Positions 24,760 through 35,886 of a stretch of DNA of 64,000 nt are shown piece by piece. Each line of letters opens with the position of its first letter. Position 1 is the first letter of the stretch. The DNA lies in NCBI GenBank assembly GCA_008692225.1, contig VICG01000014.1, forward strand, positions 1,593,501 through 1,657,500, given 5' to 3'. Source of the stretch: Monilinia fructicola. Its lineage: Eukaryota > Ascomycota > Leotiomycetes > Helotiales > Sclerotiniaceae. The notes below the pieces were generated by a model, which did no database searches, was not told where the DNA came from, and saw nothing but the letters and a program-made list of their open reading frames with translations. A program made the position numbers and the translations under genes.

Positions 24760-25730
24760 ATGAGTCTGAAAGGCGTGCATCTTCTCGCCGGCAAAACGGC
24801 CGCAATAACCGGTGGAACTACTGGAAGTTCGTCCTCCATCCCTCATCCTCCTCTTCCCCAAACTAACCCTCTTCCCCGCTCCACAGTCGGCCGCGCAATC
24901 ACTCTTCTCTATCTCCGTCAGGGCTGCAACGTAGCAGTCAACCACCTTGATCTCCCATCCGATATCCCACATCTAGAATCTTTGCACGCCGAGGCAAGGT
25001 CGCTTCTTCGGGAGGATCCAGATGCGGGCTCGCTAATCGATGTTCCGGGCGACGTGAGCAAGCCCGAGACGGGTAAGCAGTTAGTGGAGAGCGCGGTGCA
25101 CAAATGGGGGCGCCTCGACGTGTTCGTCAGCAACGCGGGGGTCTGCCGGTTTGCGGAATTTCTCGCGTGAGTATCTCCGGGCGCGAAGGCTGGGGGCAGC
25201 GGGCCGCGTGCACACCGACGGAGGCACACGGGCGCGAAGGGGCTAACGCGAGATGCGCAAATAGATTAGAGCCCGACCTGTTCTCGCGCACCGTCCGCAC
25301 CAACCTCGACGGCGCCTTCTACACCTCCCAGGCCGCCGCGCGTCAGATGTCGTCGCAGTCGCCCCCTGGCGGTTCCATCATCGCCATTTCGTCCATCTCG
25401 GCGCTGGTGGGCGGCGCCCAGCAAACGCATTATACGCCGACGAAGGCGGGGGTTCTCTCCCTCATGCAGAGTATGGCGTGTGCGCTGGGCAGGTACGGCA
25501 TCCGATGCAATGCCTTGCTACCCGGAACCATTCGGACGCAGCTGAACGAGGAGGATTTGAAAGATGAGGAGAAGAGGACGTATATGGAAGGGAGGATCCC
25601 GCTGGGGAGGACGGGGGAACCGTCAGATCTGGCGGGGCCCGCGGTTTTTTTGGCGTCCGGGGAGCTGAGTGGGTATGTTAATGGGAGCGGGCTGTTGGTG
25701 GATGGGGGGCTGTTTGTTAATTTGCAGTGA
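24760..25730 (+). CDS. lraA: L-rhamnose 1-dehydrogenase (short-chain dehydrogenase/reductase)
   Basis: Oxidises L-rhamnose to L-rhamnono-lactone with NAD(P)+, the entry step of the pathway. Exons 24760-24826, 24887-25166, 25265-25730 (introns 60 and 98 nt, branch sites AACTAACCC and GGCTAACG); 270 residues with no frame break. Classical SDR layout: cofactor motif TGGTTGIG formed across the first intron, NAG at the end of strand 4, catalytic Ser in AISSISALVGG, YTPTK (Tyr and Lys) in HYTPTKAG, and the RCNALLPGTI and C-terminal LLVDGGLFVNLQ segments that mark this subfamily. The gene is visibly GC-richer (about 60 percent in exon 3 by eye) than its surroundings. It lies directly behind rhamnonate dehydratase. 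Confidence 0.9.
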
Positions 25731-26601
25731 GGGGAGAGGGAGAGAGGGGGGTGGTGGCGGGGCAGGTCGACGTCTAAAAATGAATCGTAAGTGGGATATA
25801 TGCAGAAAATGCGGATTCGGATGAATCTAGCTCAGTTTGCCCCGCCGAACAGAGGCACAGGATTGGATAGGATAAATTTTCATACTCTAGGAAATCATAC
25901 TTGTTTTTGAACTCAGGCCTATGCTTTCTCAATCAAGATCCATTCAAACGCAGCATCATACCCACACCATCCACCTGACCTGTAGATTCTGGATGCGGGA
26001 AAGGCTGGTGAATGATCTCAGAATCTCCCGGTGTCACCCTACCCACCCATAGGAGAACTTGGAATCTTAGATTGAAATACACCATAGGGTGTACCTACAG
26101 ATTATGGATTCCTTGGCATGGTGATGGCGGACGGGTTGGATATATAGATAGATGACTGGAAGGAAGGAAGAATCCTACGAGAGGAGGGGAATGATGGGAG
26201 GACTTTGCTGGCTGGGGATTCTCAAGACGCGTAGCCAGACCACCTACCGTCCATTGTTGGTCTGTAGAATGTACAAGGAGGGTTAAGCGAAGGGGGGGTC
26301 TCCATGTTGGGGATTTGTTTGGAGGAGAAAAGCGTTATGGTGATCGAGGGGACGGTGTGACGGTATGATTCGGGGAGGGAAAAGGAGATGGTGATTTGGA
26401 ATGGGGGCTTGGATGATTCTCGATCTGGTGGTTTGCTTGCTTCGGTCGTTCTATTGAATCAATGGGGGGTTGCGGGTTGTAAGGTAAACCGTGGGTGATG
26501 GGGTTTATATTGTTTGTGTATTAATTACGTCCCAAATGAAGGATTTACTCATTCGCGCAATTCGCGTCATTCAAGAGGGCAGCTTGTGACATATGACGAC
26601 T
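25731..26601. other. Convergent intergenic spacer
   Basis: 870 nt between the 3' ends of the rhamnose dehydrogenase gene (+) and the F-box gene (-). It is purine-rich (GGGGA runs) on the plus strand from about 26160 to 26500. No gene seen. Confidence 0.6.
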
Positions 26602-26713
26602 TTATTTTCGCCCATCTGACAGGCCTAAAGTACAAGAGTTTTGTGGAGTGCCATGTTCGTAGAAAATAGATTCTGCGATATCGTGCGTTTCAACTCCATT
26701 GATCCCCACCTCC

Positions 26714-28682
26714 TCATACAAATCCGCCCACTTGGTCTCTCCATCTTGGCCGGGATCTACGGCCAAGGCCGAATCTGAATATGACTTCGACGCCCTTCCC
26801 ACGAGCGTATTCAACGGCGTCGGGGCTGACCTTGTGGCATTCTTGCAAGTCGATCCAGGTGACCCCTTGGCCGACGAAATGCTTCATGGCAACGCCGGTG
26901 ATTTTTGTACCGCCAATATCCAGCCTTTTGAGATTTGGGCATTTACTGATCAAGTGTATGAAGTCCTTTTCATCATATGGTAAATAACTCACGCACAATT
27001 CTTCAAGGTTTTCGCATAAAGGAAAACTTTGGTGAGCGGCAATATAATCACCCACAAGTCGACTTCCCATGTGCAAGTGTTTGAGATTGGGGGCATTTTT
27101 TGATAACAGCGACGACTGTTTCGTCAGTGAGTCCGGTGCTATCGCAGCTGAACGTCTCCAGTAATGAGAGGGGAGCGGTATCTTCTTGCCGATCAAACAA
27201 GCGCAGGTTGTCCCTAAGAACAAGGCGTTTGAGCGTCGAGGGGAGGAACGGGAGCTTTCTCAAACCGCAATCTATCAGTTCAAGATCTTCTAGTCCTTGG
27301 AGCTCGCGTAAATCCAGCGCTACTACACCATCCAAGTCAAATCGTTTTAAAGATAAGGTTTTGATTTTGGGAATCGAACCAATTAAGTTTTTCTATAGAA
27401 GATGTCAGAATCATTGTAGATGGGGGCGCAGAACAGACATGGGTTTGATATCCTTACCAAAGGTATACCATGACGATGACGGCTATCCATACGTAAAGTT
27501 TGGAGGCTTTCTAGCTTTGGCCATGTCCACGAATTCGAAGAAATATGATACCTGATATCTCCGAATGTCACTTCCACGATTGTTGCTTGGATATGCCGTA
27601 ACGATTCAAGAGCAGAAGGAAAACTGATCATACATTCCCACGATACTTTTAGATATTGCAATGCCTTTGCCAGCGAAAGGGCCGAAGTCAAGCTTTCCCC
27701 AACAGGATCACCGCCGGATATTTCAAGGCGTTTCAACTTCGTACAAGTTCTGATGAGATACTGGAACTTGGCGGATTCCATGGAACCATTCCTAATTCTA
27801 GCTTCGCAAATGGTGTAGTTTGACCTCTTTAGATATGCTCTCAAAGCCTTCTGAGAGAGTTCCTTTCTTGTGCAGGTAGTGTCGAGAGTGGTCCAAAGTT
27901 TATGAGAAGATTCCAATAGTCGTTTCCATGATTTACTGACACTCAAACAAACCCTTTAAATGGTCAGTCATTACATATAAGAAATTCTTTGCTTGACATA
28001 CATTCGCTCTTGTATGCTAAGTTCTTTGACTATCATTTCTGCCAGTTCGAAAGGTAGATATGAGAGTGGATCTAGTGTCTTCCTAGGTGCTTGTGACTTT
28101 TGCAATTTGTTGAACATGGACTGGAGAGTCTTCACTCGATATGTTAAAAAAGGAATAGATCTCTATTGAGAACAAGAGAACTTACCACGCGGTCTTTGTC
28201 CGTTCCAACTTTGACTTTTCCAAGGCCACGTTCGTATATTTTCAAGGCCAGTTTGTGTTCTCCTTTGAGCTGTAAAACTTTTCCACATCGAAGGTATCCC
28301 TAGAACTTTAATGAGTAAATCAAGATTTTAGAAGTGATGACCGACTCACCTTGGAAAGTTCCGGCTTCAATTCAAGCATTTCCTTTGCATCTCTGAGAGC
28401 TGATTGTAATAGATCCAATTTCTCAAATGTAGCAGCTCGATGGTCCAAAGCAGTGAGCAATAAATGATCATTACTGAGTTTGATAGCCTATCCACATTGT
28501 TAACGATCTAGAATTTGCAATATTTTGGATATTTCCCAAGACGAGATAACTGGACGGCACGTGCTGTCGAGACATACCTCTGTGAAAGCTACTAATGCGC
28601 CTTGATAGTTCTTTTTTTGGTAGCGATGCCGCCCTTTTTCCAAAGGACCCATCCCTTCCTCTTCATCATAAGCAGGAGGCAT
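26714..28682 (-). CDS. TPR, F-box and leucine-rich-repeat protein (Pof3/Dia2-like), one frame break
   Basis: Probable substrate receptor of an SCF ubiquitin ligase. Exons (minus): 28682-28578, 28487-28350, 28299-28186, 28129-28002, 27953-27458, 27392-26714; introns 90, 50, 56, 48 and 65 nt. Removing one base from G5 27089-27093 gives 552 residues. Order: TPR helices over about residues 13-115 (RYQKKNYQGALVAF, DHRAATFEKL, GEHKLALKIYERGL), F-box at about 145-185 (DPLSYLPFELAEMIVKEL ... VSKSWKRLL), then LRRs (CPNLKRLDIGG, LEDLELIDCGL). This three-part order is that of S. pombe Pof3 and yeast Dia2, which act in genome maintenance; function here is inferred. The C-terminus is uncertain: a second open frame continues to 26602 and would be reached by one more single-base shift. 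ATG 28682 follows AACAAC and is the first in frame. Confidence 0.85.
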
Positions 28683-28971
28683 GTTGTTCAACTAATACAA
28701 TCTTTGTACAGAAAGATGTAGTTGTCGATGGGAGGTGATCATGAGTGTGTTACCCTTTGATGGTCGCGCGCCAATTTCAATATGCGATATAGTCAATGAT
28801 GATTGGTCAAGGCGCGGGAAATCCTCGGCACGTTCCATTAGATAAGCAGACCGGATACCGAGGTCTATGGGTTCGATAGATCAGTTCTACTAGAATATCT
28901 CCATTTCCAATGTCACAAGAAGATTTCCAAGATTTCCTATAGATTCTGTTTTAGAGAGCATCGAGATTATA
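28683..28971. promoter_or_regulatory. Bidirectional promoter region
   Basis: 289 nt separate the ATGs of the F-box gene (-) and the HAD hydrolase gene (+), so both must be driven from here. No recognisable TATA box or factor site. Confidence 0.65.
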
Positions 28972-30450
28972 ATGACTTCAGAAAAGCAACCGAAAGTGAT
29001 ATTGTTTGATATCGGGGGTGTTTGTGTGAGTAATTATTCTTTCTCCGTGTTTCATGACGGGGTTACACATTGGGGAAACCCGGCAGATGCACAGCTCAAA
29101 TTTACGAGATTGAATATCATGGAGAAGCTTCTATTTGTGGTAGAAATTGTGGTGTCCATGAGGAAAGATACTCACGAAAAGTTTCGTTGGTGTCCTTCTA
29201 GAAGTGTACATACTTTGAGGGGGAGGATGACAAGCCTCTAGTGAGGTTGTATCTTCTTCATAGCAACCATACATATTGTTCTACGTGACATGAGTTATCT
29301 TTATCTTACACAACCCCTAACTCCTCTCAGGTTCTTTCTCCTATGCAAGCGATTCTTGATTTTGAGATAGCCAATAATATACCTCCGGGCTGGGTCAACT
29401 ATTCGATTTCTCGCAATAAACCAAATGGATTCTGGTGAGTAGATATTTCAGTTACCACTCTCATGCACAAATTCCCATTCTAGGAGGTTCTAAGTAAGGC
29501 ACATATCATGAACCCAAGAGGTTCTAAGCAGAGCTTCATTCTCTCGCTTCAATTCTATACGCCAATCCATCTACATTTCTATATCATCATACAGCAAGAA
29601 CTACACGCCGACTTCACAACTTGTTAATCCTTCCTCACCTAACCTCCCCACCCCCAACCCTATCACTAACTCGCACCCAGGCACCGTCTCGAGCGCGGTG
29701 AAATCGACCTAGACCAGTCCTTCTTCTCCGGTTTCACCAGCGACCTCCACAACCCCTCCTTCTGGAGTATCTTCTACAAATCCATCCGAGAAAAACATTC
29801 TCTGCCCACCGAAGTCCCACCTATACCGCAAATCGACGGCGAAGCCCTATTTTGGTCTATGATGGATCACTCAAGGGAGTTTGATCCTTGGTACGTTTAC
29901 ATCTGTTTCCATTCCCCACACCCTCAGCTCCACTCTTCAGAGCCCGAAACGCAATCCTCAACGCCCAACTAACCCCCCAAAAAGGATGTACCCCTGCCTC
30001 CAAAACCTGCACGCCTCCCAAAAATACACCCTAGCCGGCCTCTCCAACACCGTCATCTTCCCCGCATCCCACCCCTACTCCACACCGCACCCCTTCATCC
30101 CCACCTTCTTCGACGCCTTCATATCCTCCGCACACGTGCACATGCGCAAACCATCGCCGGAAATCTATGCGCTCGCACTCGAAACTCTACGCTCGACACA
30201 CGCTGCCAAAAACCCGTCCTCTGCACCCCTTCTCCCTTCTGATATATTGTTCCTCGATGACATCGGGGAGAATCTGAAGGCTGCTAGAGCCGCCGGGTTT
30301 CGCACATTGAAGGTAGAGTTGGGGAGGGCGTATGAGGCTGTGGAGGAATTGGAGAGGATTACAGGGTTGGAGTTGAGTGGGGATCATCCGAAGGTACCAA
30401 TTGTGTTCGGAGGGAAGGGAAAGGCGAAGGGAAGGGACTTAAAGTTATAA
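28972..30450 (+). CDS. HAD-superfamily hydrolase, epoxide-hydrolase N-terminal/phosphatase type
   Basis: Exons 28972-29025, 29331-29434, 29681-29890, 29985-30450; 277 residues, phase-consistent without correction. HAD motif I is FDIGGV near the N-terminus, with the second Asp of DxD replaced by Gly as in the epoxide-hydrolase/ACAD10-like branch. Motif II is GLSNTVIFP, motif III the Lys of HMRKPSPEIYA, motif IV FLDDIGENLKAARAAG. The cap helices lie between motifs I and II (KSIREKHSLP, EFDPWMYP). Introns 1 and 2 are long for this region (305 and 246 nt). The last exon is GC-richer than its surroundings. Substrate is unknown; a small phosphate ester is the usual guess for the family. Confidence 0.85.
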
Positions 30451-30790
30451 ATTGATGAGGGCGGGAAGAGTATGAGGTAACATGTGGGTACACAGAGGTG
30501 TTTGGATGCCTTTTTGTATTAGACATGGATAGATGTATATATATATTTATATACAAAGCCATCTTATGAAATAAAATAAAGAATAATAGAATGAACGCAG
30601 ACTAGGTATTCAGCCCCTCAAAAAGCGCCTCCGACACACGCATACAGATACATACAGCATCAAAAATTGGTATTAGGAAACAAAAGCCATCCAGTTCTCT
30701 CGGTAAAATAAATTTACGTTCATAACATCATGAGTCAAGAATACAAAAAGCTCAAAGCCGGGACGCCTCATTCATGCCTGCTTATGCACA
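30451..30790. other. Convergent spacer, HAD hydrolase and TINA-like gene
   Basis: 340 nt between two 3' ends. AATAAA-like strings (ATAAAATAAAG near 30571-30581) may serve the plus-strand polyadenylation. Nothing else seen. Confidence 0.5.
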
Positions 30791-33115
30791 TCATTCCTCC
30801 TTTCTCGGAGAACCCACGCCGCCGGAAATCAAGCTTTCCAGTTCCCATGGACTTAAAGTACTCCTTCTCCTTGCTGCTCTTCCATGATCTCTATCCCTGC
30901 TTGCTCTCAGTTTTCTCTTTCTACTCGATACAGCGCTCAAATCCTTTTCCGGACTTTTCATTATCTCACTGCCAGTACTACCACTGCCGCCTTTGATAGG
31001 TTCCTCTTTAACCGGTGAAGAAGGCGGAGGCATTAACTTTGTAGCTTCCGGCTCTCTTTTCTTAGCTGGGCTTTTAGATCGTGGGGTCATGATGTTGGTA
31101 GTAGAAGCAGCGTTGCGCCCCGCCCTTGCAGCCTTTAATTTAGCCTTTACTCTTGCAGCATCTGCTTCTCGCTCTGAGGCAGCGAGTTTCGCGGCTATAC
31201 TGGCCATAGTTAGAGGACTTTGTTGGGGCGGTATGATGGGTGGTCGAGGTAAGCGAGTCGCGGATCTAGGGGGTTGGAGTTGAACTTTGGGGGTCGCTTT
31301 TGGTTTGGGGGTTGAGTGGACGGGTTTTTTGGCCGAGGCTGCTCTTGCAGCAGAGGATCTGGTTTCTCTTACGGCCGAGGACCTAGTTGAGGAATGTGCG
31401 GAGAGTGTCGGGGTAGGTGTTTTTAGGAGAGGAGGTTCGTCTCTGGACGAGACAGAGACTTGTATTGCTTCCTCTTTCTTTTCTTTCTTGGGAGGAGGTT
31501 TAGGTGTTGGGGTTGACACCGGTTTTGGATGAGATGAAGATTTCTCGAGTTGTAAGAGATCCCATGTATTTTCTTCCACAATAGTAGTGAATCCCTTGGG
31601 ACTTGATTTTGGAGAATTGCCTCGGTTCCCATTGGTTGTTTCACGAAGAGGCGACATCTGAGGCGGTGTCCCTGGCGGAGATGATACTGTATCAAATGTG
31701 ACATCAGCCGATTTTTGTTGATCATCAGTGACATCATCATAGTCTTCTTGTTCATCGCCTTCCATTTCTTCTTCCCTTGTTTCCTCGGGTTCTTCTTCAA
31801 ACATGCTAGATTCAGCATCGCTTAAATCTTCCTCGTCATCAAATTCTGGCTCTGCATGACGACCGATTCCCGAATCATCCATGGCATCAATATCTGCTTG
31901 TGTATCGCCTTCATCCGCATCTTCGTCTTCGTCTTCGTCTTCGTCTTCTTCTTCTACAATAGATAACTGAAGGACTTCGTAATTGGGCTCTGCAGTAGGT
32001 TTGAAGGGACTCAGGCTTAATCCCATCTTCAATTCCTCGATATTAACGGTTTGACCACTCCTAGCCATTCGATGGCGCCATCCATCCATCAGTTGAACAG
32101 CATCCTTCCATCTAGCTTCCATTCTTTCCCAGCCTTCTCGTAATCTTATTATTTCTTCCTCTCTAACCTCCACTTCTTCAAGCGAGACAAATGATGGATT
32201 TGTCAAAATCGTTCGTAGATGCTCAATTACGAACTCCATCTCAGAAGCCAGATGCTCATAAGAGCCCTCCATTTGTACCACCATTCCCCCTTCTTGTTCC
32301 TCCTCTTTCTCACAACCAGATATCGTCCTCAATGTATCAATCGTCCTTCTCACCAATCCCCCTAACGATTCGTTCTCATCACTTAGCCCTCTGGCCAACT
32401 CAGTTAAAAATTCATTCGTCTCCATCCTCAAGTCATACCCCTCATCATCTGTGCCCATTCCCGCTCCGTTTCCATTATCACCCCCGACCCCAGCGACAAC
32501 GTTGATAGTCGCAACACCAACAGCTTTACCGCTACCCCTTGCTCTCCCACCTTCTCCAACATGTTTCTTCATTCCTTCGATAACTCTTTCCTTCTTTCTG
32601 ACCTCATTCGCACACTGCGCCCTTGTTTGACCCACTAGGACCTTCATCCTCGCCATATCCTCCTTCAACCCCCTAATTGCCTGCTCCGCACTCCTTAGTT
32701 GTGTTTTCAAGGCCCGTTCTGTCGCATCTGCTATCCCAACTTTCCGTTGCAATTCAGTGTTCTTCGTCGTAAGCCGCTCCGTATCAGTAGTTGATCGTAA
32801 AGCATCCGCGCGTAGAGCGCGGATTGTTTGCGTAAGGTTTTCCCGTTGTTGGGAATCGCGCTATCAACTTTCCGTCAATTTTTTTTTTCATTCCATTTGA
32901 CAATTTGAGTGTCGAGATGCGTTTGCGCTACTTACATCTCTCCTCAAAATTAGATCATTAATCACGCTCATTATCTTCCCCATGGTAACATCCAACCCCT
33001 CTTCCGATTTATGCGGACGCGCAAAGTCAATTGATTGCCCATTTCGTAGTAGCCCTCGCGAAAGAAGCTGGTTGTTGATGTATAGAGATGCGGTGCGCAG
33101 ATTATCTGCGTCCAT
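30791..33115 (-). CDS. TINA/Msd1/SSX2IP (ADIP)-family spindle-pole coiled-coil protein
   Basis: Exons (minus) 33115-32936 and 32860-30791, one 75-nt intron; 749 residues, clean frame. The N-terminus (LRTASLYINNQLLSRGLL, then TMGKIMSVINDLILRRD) followed by a coiled coil (RENLTQTIRALRADALR, ELQRKVGIADATE) is the afadin/alpha-actinin-binding domain shared by animal SSX2IP, S. pombe Msd1 and A. nidulans TINA. Those proteins anchor microtubule minus ends at the spindle pole body; TINA binds the NIMA kinase. A second helical segment follows (about residues 190-310). The C-terminal half is disordered: an acidic run (EEEDEDEDEDEDADEGD), Ser/Thr-Pro sites and basic patches ending KRKLRASRDRDHGRAARRR. 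Family assigned from memory of the domain; the role is inferred. Confidence 0.78.
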
Positions 33116-34947
33116 TTTTGCTGGTTCAAAACGCGATTATTGAATGTGGCCCCCTGTAAATACTCGAACGTGTATTCATATGAAAACTGATGTCAGATTG
33201 CTGGTACGCCGTTTTAATACCCTTCGTCGCATGAAGCTTCTGCGTTGTCATGTAAACAAACAAACAAGATTGCAAGGATAATCTGCACACAAGGTTCCAC
33301 GCAAACGTTCTCGTAGTCACGTGATGGTATCTTCTCAACATCACCCGATATTTACATCCAAGCAGAACGCAACATCACATCAAACGTTCGATATTTCATA
33401 TTCTAACAACCAACTATTGATTGAGCTAAACCGAATCATTACTTGATGACTTTCTCGATACCAATCTCTTAGCAAGCAGGATTTAGATGTCTGATCTTGT
33501 ACCGGTCTTGAAATATAAGCGGATGATATGCTGTTGGTAATGCAATAAGATCCGTTTGAATTATATGGCGGCCATTGGCTGCTCATGATTTATTGTGAAT
33601 TCCAAACGGAGGATTGAGGATATTGATGGAGTGGAGCCAAAAAGGGATGAATGGGATAGGGAAGCGAGGAAGTAGATGATGAGGATATATACTTATTCAT
33701 TATCTACCACACCACTTCCTTCGAATCTAACATCCAGTAGAAAGACAGATGTCAATTTCACAAACTAAACATGTCTATCACTGCGCTACTGAGATGTATA
33801 AAAGCTCCAAAATTTGCTGCGATATCGAGTGGAGTATATGTGCAAAAAAAAACTCATTCTTTCTCCTTTCCACCATCACCACCTCTGAAAAAAAAACTGC
33901 AAGAACCCACGAGCAAAAACATAAAAACATCAACAAAATTAGTTAAAATCTCAAAAATTTACCTCAATAATCCATTCAGGACCTCTCGCCGCCCGTTGAA
34001 AGTTCGCACTTTCTAGGTATCTATCAAATGGAAAGTTATGATCCCAAACCCGACTTATGACTCCTCATCCATTCATCATCTCATACATATTCACCCCCGC
34101 TCCTCCCAAAACTAGCAGGCAAAAAAGTCCAAAAATTCGATCGAACAAAATGGCAAAAACCAAATTTAAGCGCGTCTAGGCACGTGGGAAAATCCTGGCG
34201 GACCAAGATTTTATAAGAACAGCAACTTCGGGATGCGACTGTTATCAGTGACATTCTCACTCATCCGGAGATGATTACAGCGCAGTGGTCGACCAACTGC
34301 GCCAAGGCGACACGATGAGATATGTTTGAATGATAGGGTAACGAACTTTGGATATATATATATATGAGTGAATGATTGCCTTACATCATTGTCATTTAGG
34401 GTAGAGTGCATTAATGTTTTTGTTGGGTCGATGAGGCATCTACTCATCACTTTTGTAATATAGATATCTAACAGTGTTAGAGAAGTAGACCTTTTCGAAA
34501 GTCTTACAACCATCGCAAGCATCAAGAAAAGAAGAAAGTCGAAATTCTAAAACTCTCAAAACATAACCAAATCACAATCACGTTGAGAAACAAGAGAGAA
34601 GGCCAAGGTTTTTTTTGATCAGCATAATTAAGATTTAACAATGAGCGTGCTCAGCATCTATGGAAAGACCTCTATATATAAAGGAGCGTATATGTCAATC
34701 CACCCTCAAGATACAGTATCTATAGGACCACCCCCTCCCCCAGTCCAAGAGAAGAAATCACAGATTGCCTTCTCCATCGCCAGAAGGAGTTCACCATTCA
34801 ATGTAAGGAAAAATATAAAACACAAAGGGAATTCCGAGCCAATTTTCAATATCCAATAATAACCATTAATCATATATTTCTGTTTCACCCCCAAATCGCA
34901 TCGTGTGCATTATCCACTGTCGACCATCGCTAGCATACCAAAGATGC
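33116..34947. other. Intergenic spacer
   Basis: Upstream region of the TINA-like gene followed by the 3' flank of the Egh16-like gene. Contains a short TA tract (about 34352-34364) and A-rich stretches around 33841-33950. No gene supported on either strand. Confidence 0.55.
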
Positions 34948-35886
34948 TTACTCGGATCCGGCAGCGATAGCGCGGGCGAAGCGGCGCTTGCTGAGGTTGT
35001 ACTCGATTGCGCGCTTCTTGGCACCAGCGGATTGAACGAAAGCGGCGGATCCACCGAATGGACCAGCGATGGCATCGTTCATCATCTTGACGACACAGAC
35101 ATTGGAAGCTCCACCGGAGGAGCCGGAGCAAGTCATACCAGCTGGCATTTGAACCTTAACCTGGAAATCAGTGGTTTGAGCGGCGGAAAGACCACCGATA
35201 CCGATACCTGGGACGTTCTGGGTAACTTGAGCCATCTTGAAAGCAGCTGGGTCGGTTCCACCAGAAGTGGCGTCAACCATTGCCTTCAAAGGTCCAGCAC
35301 CATCTTGATTGACTTGATGGAATGTCATATCGATAGTTCCATCATCGGCGCAAGTGGGCATACCAGATGTAGCACCGGCACCTTGAGCAGCCTTGACACC
35401 AGTCTCTGATGTACCCTTTGGAGTCTTCGCACCACCATCAGCGGCACGAACGACGAGAGAGCGACGAGCCATGTTGGCGGCGTGAATCTCACGAGCTGCC
35501 TTGGCGGAGGTGCTGTTGGCGTTGCCTCCCATGAACATGGAGATCATCTTGGAAGCGTCAACTGGACCCTTGGAGGTACGGCCAAGAGCAGTAGCCTTGT
35601 TACTACCGAGCTCATTGGGTCTGATGATGGAGGTGTCAGCCTCAGAACCGCATCCGGGAGATGGGCAATCACGAGGAGTTCCATCAGCGACTAGAAGAAA
35701 TGTTAGTGGGATAAAGCTAGAAAAAGAAGAATGGAAAGCTAGAAGCAAGTCCAAGAAATGTCAAAGCTTACCTGATAGAGCTGGCATCTTAACACCATTG
35801 GCACCCTGAATCTCAGTGACGACACCGTGAGCCAAGACGTTTGTGGCAGCGAAGGCCATGACAAGGATAGCTGAAGTATATTGCAT
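34948..35886 (-). CDS. Egh16/Gas1-like secreted protein (appressorium-associated family)
   Basis: Exons (minus) 35886-35772 and 35690-34948, one 81-nt intron; 285 residues, clean frame. The first 19 residues form a signal peptide ending FAATNVLA, so the mature protein should begin HGVVTE. Family marks: GANGVKMPAL, GTPRDCPSPGCGSEADTS, and MTFHQVNQDGAGP followed by FQVKVQMPAGMTC. Five Cys are visible in the mature part. Relatives (Blumeria Egh16H, Magnaporthe GAS1/MAS3) are strongly expressed in appressoria and contribute to plant penetration; their biochemical activity is not established as far as I know. The C-terminus is basic (KKRAIEYNLSKRRFARAI), possibly a processing site. An effect on host infection here is inference from the family. 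Confidence 0.85.
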
